Below are positions 56,901 through 64,000 of a stretch of 64,000 bases of DNA, piece by piece. Position 1 is the stretch's first letter, and each line of letters begins with the position of its first letter. This stretch comes from Phoronis australis (Eukaryota; Phoronida; Phoronidae). Made by a program: the position numbers and the translations under genes. Under the pieces are notes generated by a model, which saw only the letters and a list, made by a program, of their open reading frames with translations, made no database searches and was not told the DNA's origin. The stretch covers positions 797,454 to 861,453 of the forward strand of contig NMRA01000114.1 of NCBI GenBank assembly GCA_002633005.1, in the 5' to 3' direction.

Positions 56901-58373
56901 CAGTTTGGCCAACGTCTCGACAACCTCGTACAGCCTGATGATGTTCGGATGGTGTAGACGCTCCATGCTGGAGATCTCACGTGATAATAGTCTTTGAGTC
57001 TTCTGATCCAGACGAGTTTTGTCGAGGATCTTGATGGCAACTTTCTCTGTAATGCAGTAGTGTCCATTATGAGAAAGAACAGAAAATACTAGCCAGTTTG
57101 GAAACAATATGGCAGACAAGGGAAGTATTAGCAAGAGTAATCACAAGCGCACACGTGAATATTGACAAATCCAAATCAAACATTTATTACGAACAAAACG
57201 AAATGTTGGACAAAAAGCAACACTGTTATTAAGGGAAATTTTATTTCGTGAAATTGCTCATCAAACTAATTTTTTCATGAAATTTTACTTTGCTTTCACC
57301 ATGGTTTGCTCAGTACAGATGTTACTCATCACAGTATTTTAAAACGTTTTAGCATTTGCAGCAATGTAGAAAAATGGAAATTTTAGCAATTATGGCATAA
57401 TCACAATAAATTAGTACAAAATATGGCGCACAAGTGAAATTTCATTTTTTATTTTTCATTGAAGACAAGTAGCTCAAAGGCTGTGAAGATGTCTGGAATC
57501 CGAAAAACAGACTAAATTGCAATATTGAAAGTGCTTCTCTGCCACTGAAATAGAATTCAACCTGCTCACCAGGTATTTTTAGGGTTTATTTGTAAAGATT
57601 TTTAATTTCTGTTGATGTCCCAGCATTTTCTTTTAGTTTCAAATTTCAAAAAACCCGATCTGTAAACTGCTTGTCACTTCATCTACTTTTTTCCTAGCCA
57701 TAGCACACTTCCCTTATATGAAAAATGTGATCTTTGACCTCAAGCGACTTCAAGCATTTGACTGTGAGCACATGGGCGCATTTATCATAAGTGGGAGAGG
57801 GATTAAGAACTCTGTGGTAACCACAGAGTTTCTCCTTTCTGCATATTTCAAAAATCATGAATTTAGTGATTTTTTCTGGAAATTTCTGACAGGGAAAGTG
57901 AATTACTATGTATAAGAACCAGGTGGTACTTTCGTCAGGAATTGTTTAAACGATATTTTTGATGAGCTTTTGAGTTCCATGTTTCTTTAACAGTCTTATA
58001 TTATACACCATAGTAGCCATTGAATAATGCTTTGTCAATAGTCAACAGTGGTTGCACTGGGATTAAGTATATTAATATAAACATTACGTGCACCAGGTTT
58101 TAGTGGAGTAAGCTACTTACCCTTGGTCAGAGAATGTATGGCCATCTTGACTTGCGAGAAGTTACCTGATCCCAGCTCCCCCTTCAGTCTATAGAAGCCA
58201 ATCCTCTTGCCGAGCGTGATCTCTTTCATGAACCGCTGGTCATTAGCCAAGTCATAGGTCAGTCTATCGTAGGCAGATAGCTTGTTACTGTTCTCTTTGT
58301 CATGGTCACCAGCTCCATTCTGACGATGGATGACTTCGTTGGACGACATCGTTTGCGTCATTTCCTTCGTCAT
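47238..58373 (-). CDS. NIM1K: NIM1 serine/threonine kinase (AMPK-related), three coding exons
   Basis: Minus-strand exons 58373-58121, 57046-56778 and 47975-47238 join in phases 1 and 0 to about 419 residues; human NIM1 has 436. All kinase motifs are intact and in order: GSGNFSQV loop and [16 protein letters not shown] lead-in (exon 1), [20 protein letters not shown] and [20 protein letters not shown] (exon 2), then [13 protein letters not shown] and [16 protein letters not shown] (exon 3). The Thr in [10 protein letters not shown] is the activation-loop site phosphorylated by LKB1 in the family. The protein ends RQSKFCVIL, matching the human SKFCSIL end. NIM1 belongs to the AMPK-related kinases; its substrates are poorly known. 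The start at 58373 is the first in-frame Met after a probable 5' UTR acceptor at 58395; later in-frame Mets are close by. Confidence 0.95.
48125..48310. repeat. Dispersed AT-rich repeat, copy in NIM1K intron
   Basis: It contains ctgtaaaatctcaccaaata, gtgaaattttatttcgttat and gaaaaagatcaattttggta, the same phrases that recur at 57230-57450, 61110-61225, 59160-59280 and 42465-42545. Divergence is high. Confidence 0.4.
56427..56680 (+). mobile_element. tRNA-derived SINE
   Basis: From 56431, agcgtggtggtgcagtggta then aagca (A-box) is followed by tcgagagttcgagtctgtgg (B-box) at tRNA-like spacing. After this comes a T-rich and G-rich body (ggggggggcagcc at 56588). The stems are imperfect, so it is not a working tRNA. 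It lies about 100 bases from NIM1K exon 2, in the long intron. Confidence 0.6.
56778..57046 (-). CDS. NIM1K: NIM1K coding exon 2 (catalytic Lys)
   Basis: The acceptor is gcattacag|AGAAAG and the donor ATG|gtaggt; 269 nt. It encodes [20 protein letters not shown] (catalytic Lys in VAIK), the alpha-C Glu in [20 protein letters not shown], and the hinge [14 protein letters not shown]. Confidence 0.95.
57230..57450. repeat. Dispersed AT-rich repeat, copy in NIM1K intron 1
   Basis: It contains ggaaattttatttcgtgaaa, ctttcaccatggtttgctca and agaaaaatggaaattttagc, phrases shared with 59160-59340 and 48125-48310. It occupies much of the 1.07-kb intron between NIM1K exons 1 and 2. Confidence 0.4.
58121..58373 (-). 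CDS. NIM1K: NIM1K coding exon 1 (P-loop)
   Basis: It begins [20 protein letters not shown] and ends [13 protein letters not shown]|gtaagt, phase 1. It carries the glycine-rich loop GSGNFSQV. Reading is open upstream to 58439, but ctatcttaacag at 58396-58407 looks like an acceptor, so the sequence before 58395 is probably intron. The true start could be any of three nearby Met codons. Confidence 0.9.
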
Positions 58374-58395
58374 GAGTCTGGGCGCTGGCTCATAA

Positions 58396-61300
58396 CTGTT
58401 AAGATAGAGCGCTATGGTAATTCTTCTAATAATTTGCAATAGTGTTACAAGTTACTTTTTCCAAAGACATACACTGCGCCAGTTGGTTGGTATGGTTGTA
58501 CAAATTAACCCCAGTAGGCCTTAACTAAGGTGAATGAGCAACACTATTGCAGAAGATATTAGGATTTATGATGAGCACAGAACGTTTCAGAAATGTAAAG
58601 AATGAATTATAACTTTATTGAAGTTGGGAATGTGGGCCCTACCATACAAAACTTATAAATAATGGGCAAGTGTCATACTGGAACAGTTATAACACAACTA
58701 CCCCAATAATATTATAATGCACATAACTAGCCTGTTGACAAAGTCCACCTGTCAAATCTTTACAGGTAAAAACTACTTCTTCTAACAGGGACCTCACTCA
58801 TCGGAGGAAATAAACCTGTGCTCTCTGATATATTTTCACCACCAGTTCCATTACCCTAGCCACCACCAAATCCAGCTCCCAATTACTGAAGAGGGAATTT
58901 CAGCCAAGGTGAGGGGATTATGAGGGATTCTTAATAATTTTCAGAGGGGAATATTGAGGTCTATTTTTGACCGTTGAACCAACGAATTCACAACCCAATA
59001 AGTCTAATGACGGGCAAAAAAGATACTGAAAGTCCTAATAAGGCCTAGCACATAGTTAAGCACGAATACACAAATGGTTAGCAGGACATTAAACTGGACA
59101 TAAAGTATTTTTATGAGCATGAAAACAAGCTTACTTCCTATTTATTAATATTTTTTGCATTACAGAGCTGTCACAAAATAATTTACTTTTATTGCTGAAA
59201 ATTGAAAAATGCCAATTTTGGTACTTATTTCTGTGCAGAATATTCAATATTCTAAAGAATATCATGCAATAAAGTGTTGATTTCTAGTTGAATATAACGG
59301 CATTCTACTTTGACTTTAACATGGTTTGCCCAACAGAACTGTCATAGGGTTGTGGAGGAGCCTTTTGCTGAGAATTCTGTGGACAGAATTAGATTTGCGT
59401 TCTAAGAGAAACCGCTCAATACCGCTCAATACTGCACTTGTGTGGAAATATTGCATCAACAGTTACCGTCTCTCATATTCTACAGTTTCTCAGAACAACA
59501 GGAAGTGAGAATCGTGTTATTACGCCACTTCCTAACAACAAGATGTGGTTAAGCAAATTGGGAATCCCACACATTAAGCTCCATGCAGAGATCATTAGAC
59601 CTACAAGTCATCAATGCTAACTTCAACCTATGTCAACAGATGGTGTCGGTGTTGCAGTCCTATTCACTTGATGAAAGTACCTAGTTGGTAACAGTTGTCC
59701 CAATATCACGGTGATCTTTGACAAGTCCAGGCCATAAGATCTCTATGAAGTTTCAGTGTTATTTGTGAACAGGTAAAGTTATGTATTCTACCAAACATAG
59801 GTGTTGGCAGTTTTCCATCGCTACTGCAGCCAGACAATAAAATAAACCAAGTTTGCGCCCCTGATAAAATCTAGCTCCAGTAGTAGCTGTTCCCCTTTCC
59901 AAGCAGCAGCAAGGTCAACTCGTCAAAACAAAATGCATTTCGTAACTCATGGGCCAGAAATGGATTGACATTTTTCAATATTGAGATGCATGAAACACTG
60001 GACCAAAAACAGAAGATTAATCGCTAAAGAAACTGACGCTCAGAACCACACCCTATACTGACAATACACGTTTTTTTTTCATCACTTGGAGTACACACAG
60101 ATCTGAGGGTAAATTCCAATGATTGCAGCACCAATCAATGTAAGTTTTATTGATCAGCAAATAACACGTTGAGTACACGTGCATGGTACTTCTTCAACTT
60201 TTTTGCACACAATATGGCCGAGTGTCGCATGGAATTTGTCAAACAAATACCCGGAAAATTTAGACAATGATCCTGTTAATACTACCGTATATAGTTGTCA
60301 TAACATAACACTTCGTAATCCTTTTCATCACTTGAGATTTTGCAGTCAGTCTTTGGAAAAAAGACAATTTTTCGCAGTTATTTTCTACAGAAATAACCGA
60401 TGAATTAGCTTGAACATGTTGTTCTATGGTGGACAGATATAGATACTGTGACAGATGCAATTCTTGCCCCAAGAAAGTCGCCTGGTGACAGAATACAGCA
60501 GAAGCAGTAGACCTACATATTTCTGCACCTATTTTGCCAAAAATAATCGCCAAAATTGTCAGTTTTCCTAGCAGCAAGTAATGGAAACTAATATAAAAAT
60601 GTTCGTTACAACACCTATGCAGTACAATCCAAGCAAACAAAAGACTAGAATCAAATCTTTTTAGTGAAATTCAGCAAAAAAGAAAGGTACACAGCAGTAT
60701 CAATGACATAATCAAAATTTGACATGAATGTTCAAAGTGAGATTTCAGAAATCACAGAATAGTTTTCTAAAATATCATTTCGAAGTCAGCCAAATTTGGC
60801 CATTTTTATAGGGTCCTTCATAACTTCACAGTGCTGTGAATTCCATTGTCAATTCCATGTTGCTATAAAAAATAACCAGACATTTCTGAACAAATGCTTG
60901 AAGTTATATTGAGCCTTATGTTGGTGGGCTGCAAGATTGTGAAACAAGAGTGAAGCTGGTTACTATGGTGAGCCAAAGATAACATCTCCGAGCGCTATTG
61001 CAACCACTTATTCAGCACACAGTAAGGTCGACAAGTGAAATTTTTTGGTTGTGTTTAATCCTCAGCAGAAAAAATTAAGAAAAGGTCAGTTTTTGACATC
61101 TTGGTTTGTATTGTGTAGAGGTTATAAAACAACATAAAGTTCTATTCATCATTCTATGAAAATTAAAAAACTCACAATTTTGGCAATTACTTTTGTGCGA
61201 AATAAATGAAAAAATTACCGTAACCAAGAAAACCAGAAGTGCTCACTTGACCGACTCGATTTTTCGAAGGATTGCAAAATCAAATTAAAACATTTGAAGC

Positions 61301-62590
61301 TTGCCGGTAAATGAAACAGGGTGTGCCAAGGTAACAGTCACATTAGCTTAAGAGTAGAGTGAGACAAGTGTTTTCTGTGCGCCACAAGTTAATTACGACT
61401 GACAGTAAGTTCAGTAAACCCACCTTAGTGAAAAATTACTTGAATGTGACAGACACAGAAGGGTGCTCAATCATCGTAAAATTGATTACTTGAACCTGCT
61501 TCGGTAGTGGTCAGGCTCCACAGCGGAAATGATCTTGTACGTAATGAAAGTTGACTGTCTGCTTATCACTTGTTCACAGGAAAACTGAATTCTTCATAAA
61601 ACTTGGGTCAAAAATAATGACTAGAATCGCCAATTTCCTATTTTTTTAATTGCCACAAACATTCAAAATTTTACCAAATGCTGCTCTGAGTGTACCATAC
61701 AAAGCATACAGTATCATTGAAGCCAAATTTTTTACTGCCTAGTTTTGTCCTTCACTGTGTATGCCTCTTCACCATAAAAGGATTCCACAGGATTCCACTT
61801 CCGATACCTGAACTCGAGCAAAGGATAATGCATGCGTGTGCCATTTTCGGATATGCAATTTCAAGGGCGGCCATCACCCCATTTAAGTCTGAGGAATTTT
61901 CTCGAGTTGTTGATGACTTTGATGTTCTTGTTGGTGACGGAATTAAAATCTTACCGCAGCACGAGACCGACTTTATAATAAAGAGCACTAATTAGTTTTC
62001 ACTATTTAGCCAGCTAAGGACCAATGTAACTTTAACTTTCAGTTGTTCGGCACACTGTGTTAACCTGACAAATTTTATACTGAGGTCTTAAGACAACGAC
62101 AATGCTATTAGCCACAAATGTTAAAGTGATACACGGTGCTTTCATGACTGATCACAAAATACTTGCTTGATGAGCCATAACGCTAATGGTCCTGAGAGAC
62201 CCTCAGGAGTTGGTATATAGTGCAACTCTGGATGGTCTGGGCTCAAAAGAAAACCACTGGATAGTTCCTAATAACTGAGAGTCTACACCAATGTGATAAT
62301 GGAGTGTAATTCTACTTATTAGTGCTGCATCAGCTGCAGTTATGCTTATCTCTTTTATCACACACAATGTGTGACTGGGCAAAGCCTTTTCAAATTAGTG
62401 TAGGTAATCCAGTGGAGCGTGAGACCCCTAAGGTCCCCAAGTCCTCACATTATGAGCTCACATGTGTTCACAGCACACTCACCCTGTTCCGTTAGGCTAT
62501 AGGCTTCCTACCATGTAATACATTCGCACTCTCTAACATTGAATGTCTTTATGCTGTCACTATTTATTTCACTGTTTATATCGGTTCCTG
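58396..62590. other. Upstream (5') region of NIM1K
   Basis: Probably a 5' intron or promoter region; the acceptor at 58396 implies at least one untranslated exon further right, which could not be located. It contains copies of the dispersed AT-rich repeat (59160-59340, 61110-61225). The open frames at 60260-60640 (minus) and 61690-61995 (plus) have no recognisable motif. Confidence 0.45.
61110..61225. repeat. Dispersed AT-rich repeat, clearest core copy
   Basis: The core acaattttggcaattacttt, gtgcgaaataaatgaaaaaa and ttaccgta matches 42465-42545 (gacaattttggcatttattt, gtgcaaaataagtgaagaat, taccgta) base for base over most of its length. Confidence 0.5.
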
Positions 62591-62880
62591 CCACCATGTT
62601 CATTTTACCTATTTTCCTGAGCACGAGGCGGCGCAACACTGAAAAAAGTGGGGGGGCTTAAAGCCCCCTATGGTGCGCCGCCCATGATCTCCCATATTTT
62701 GGGTGCAGTTGTGAAGCAAAACACCAAGAGACGATACGAACAAGTTAAAATATTTGGAGACCACATGTCTCATCCTCAGGAAATAGGTAAAATGAACATG
62801 GTGGCATGGTCTATAGGCGGCGCACCACAAGGGAGCTGGGGGGGCTTTAACCACCACACTTTTTTCAGTGCTGCGCTGCC
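62591..62880. repeat. Pair of interleaved inverted repeats
   Basis: Segment A (62591-62620, ccaccatgttcattttacct...) is complementary to A' (62776-62804) with one indel. Segment B (62625-62683, gcggcgcaacactgaaaaaa...gcgccgccc) is complementary to B' (62816-62880) with small indels. The order is A, B, A', B', so the two inverted pairs interlock and are not nested. B/B' could be the terminal repeats of a MITE of about 255 bp. No coding role is seen. Confidence 0.8.
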
Positions 62881-63027
62881 CGTAGGTTGAAAGCACGGAT
62901 GAATGTATATTAAGCTGTGAAAAAGTACATTTGTTCCTTCACTAACCAAGTTGTGTCAATAGGGCAGCTACCGAACTATGCAAATAATGCTTTCCTAATA
63001 CAAGGGGAGGGATCATTAATTTATCGG

Positions 63028-63442
63028 ACTTCAAAACCATACAGCTGGACTGCAAAACCAAATGGCCGGTGATTCAATGTGGTGTTAGGACTTTAAAACG
63101 CGACGGCCTCACTCAAAAAACTAGTTGGCTGGACCCAAAACACGATGGCCGGCGCTGTAACCACAGCTGGCCAATGATCAAACAAGATGGCCAGACTTCT
63201 TAAGAGACTGACTTTGAAAGTCTCAAAGCATTCACATGATTTTTGCGTACAAGTTTGTTTTCTTTGTTCAAAATTGGCGATTTGTTTGGCCATTGTGTTT
63301 GAGCACCAGCCAACCAGTTTTAGGTCTGGCCAACCTGTTTTTAGGTGCGGCTATCTGGTTTTGAGGTACCAGACATCTTGTTTTCAGGTCTGACCAATAG
63401 GTTTTCTAGTCCAGCCAGTTGGTTTTGAAGTCCAGCGAATTG
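63028..63442. repeat. Degenerate minisatellite in two opposed halves
   Basis: The left half (63028-63200) repeats ggactgcaaaaccaaatggc-like phrases; the right half (63302-63442) repeats their complement, such as gccagttggttttgaagtcc and ggccaacctgtttttaggt. The spacer is about 100 bases. Together the two halves could fold back. The 63093-63293 and 63187-63393 open frames over it are products of the repeat. Confidence 0.75.
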
Positions 63443-64000
63443 CGAAGTCCTCTCTTGTAATAACAATGTTCAAATTAAATAAATATCATTCTTGGGATTC
63501 TTTAGGTGAAAACATCGAAAAATTTGTGATTCTAAGGACACTATCAGTTATTCCTGGGACGAATTGCAACAATATTACATTTTTCCCATTAGGTCAGTGT
63601 TATTGTATGTTTTTTACCACATTCCACCATTTCCGGTTGTTCAGTCCCCATCTTATATAGTCTTGATGCTGTGGTGCTTTTACAGAAATGCGATTTTTAT
63701 TGTGAAATAGCAAATTCTGCTTCCCCCTGTGAAAAGTTGACATACCTGAACTCCCTTTTTAATCTATTTCCCCTTTTCTGATGCCTGTGATTTTCCCGTA
63801 GTAGGATGTAGCATTGCGCGAATATTTGCCTGAATCAGGGGCTCAGCAATGGCTCTGTCCCTTCACTCAATATGTCATACAAGATCAGGGTCTGTGACCA
63901 CCAAACTTTGCATGACGCATTGTATGGTACCTTTCACGTAATTTTCTTAATTTCGCATATTATGATTGGCTGATTTCCAAGTTGAGTCTCGAGAAACGGT
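63443..64000. other. Right edge of the window
   Basis: Nothing identifiable; the open frame at 63466-63660 has no recognised motif. Confidence 0.4.

Noticed and set aside
61690-61995. Overlapping open frames on both strands (101 and 78 codons)
   Set aside because: No motif on either strand, no convincing splice sites, and no repeat copies; it cannot be supported as an exon.

Overview
The window is nuclear DNA of an animal. Genes are split into short exons with GT-AG introns of 0.5 to 10 kb, the intergenic DNA is AT-rich and full of decayed transposons, and every recognised protein is a metazoan one. No bacterial, organellar or viral gene is evident. The gene set, the intron sizes and the mix of repeats (tRNA-derived SINEs, a THAP-domain transposon with TTAA flanks, an L1/Tx1-like LINE tail) suggest a marine invertebrate, perhaps a deuterostome (echinoderm, hemichordate or cephalochordate) or a lophotrochozoan. 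The phylum cannot be fixed from the sequence alone.

Four protein-coding genes can be assembled exon by exon with matching splice phases, apart from one internal junction. (1) MIDN (midnolin), + strand, 6487-21047: four 3' coding exons; the ubiquitin-like N-terminus is not seen and probably lies left of the window. (2) RWDD3 (RSUME-like RWD protein), - strand, 31710-27508: four secure exons and one probable exon whose 5' junction is off by one base. (3) OMA1 (mitochondrial stress metalloprotease), + strand, 34328-39637: nine exons giving a complete 449-residue protein. (4) NIM1K (AMPK-related kinase), - strand, 58373-47238: three coding exons giving about 419 residues. MIDN and RWDD3 converge, RWDD3 and OMA1 diverge from a 2.6 kb spacer packed with nested repeats, and OMA1 and NIM1K converge. 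No functional link between the neighbours is implied.

The most unusual feature is in OMA1. The 3' end of exon 8 and the start of its intron have been amplified into a 54-bp minisatellite of six units. Each unit keeps an intact 5' splice site in the same phase, and most keep an acceptor-like motif, so alternative donor choice would add 18-residue blocks without breaking the frame. Exon 4 of the same gene shows a second, independent 51-bp duplication across its donor.

The remaining DNA holds many repeats. There is a 1.17-kb direct duplication at the left edge with an N at its boundary, a degenerate satellite in a MIDN intron, and a 140-bp TIR element present twice. SINEs near 30-33.5 kb are interrupted by a 78-bp perfect palindrome and by a 1-kb insertion. 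A 1.31-kb palindromic THAP/TTAA element lies at 41.1-42.4 kb, and two further foldback structures lie at 62.6 and 63.0-63.4 kb. Large stretches between these hold nothing that can be identified by eye.
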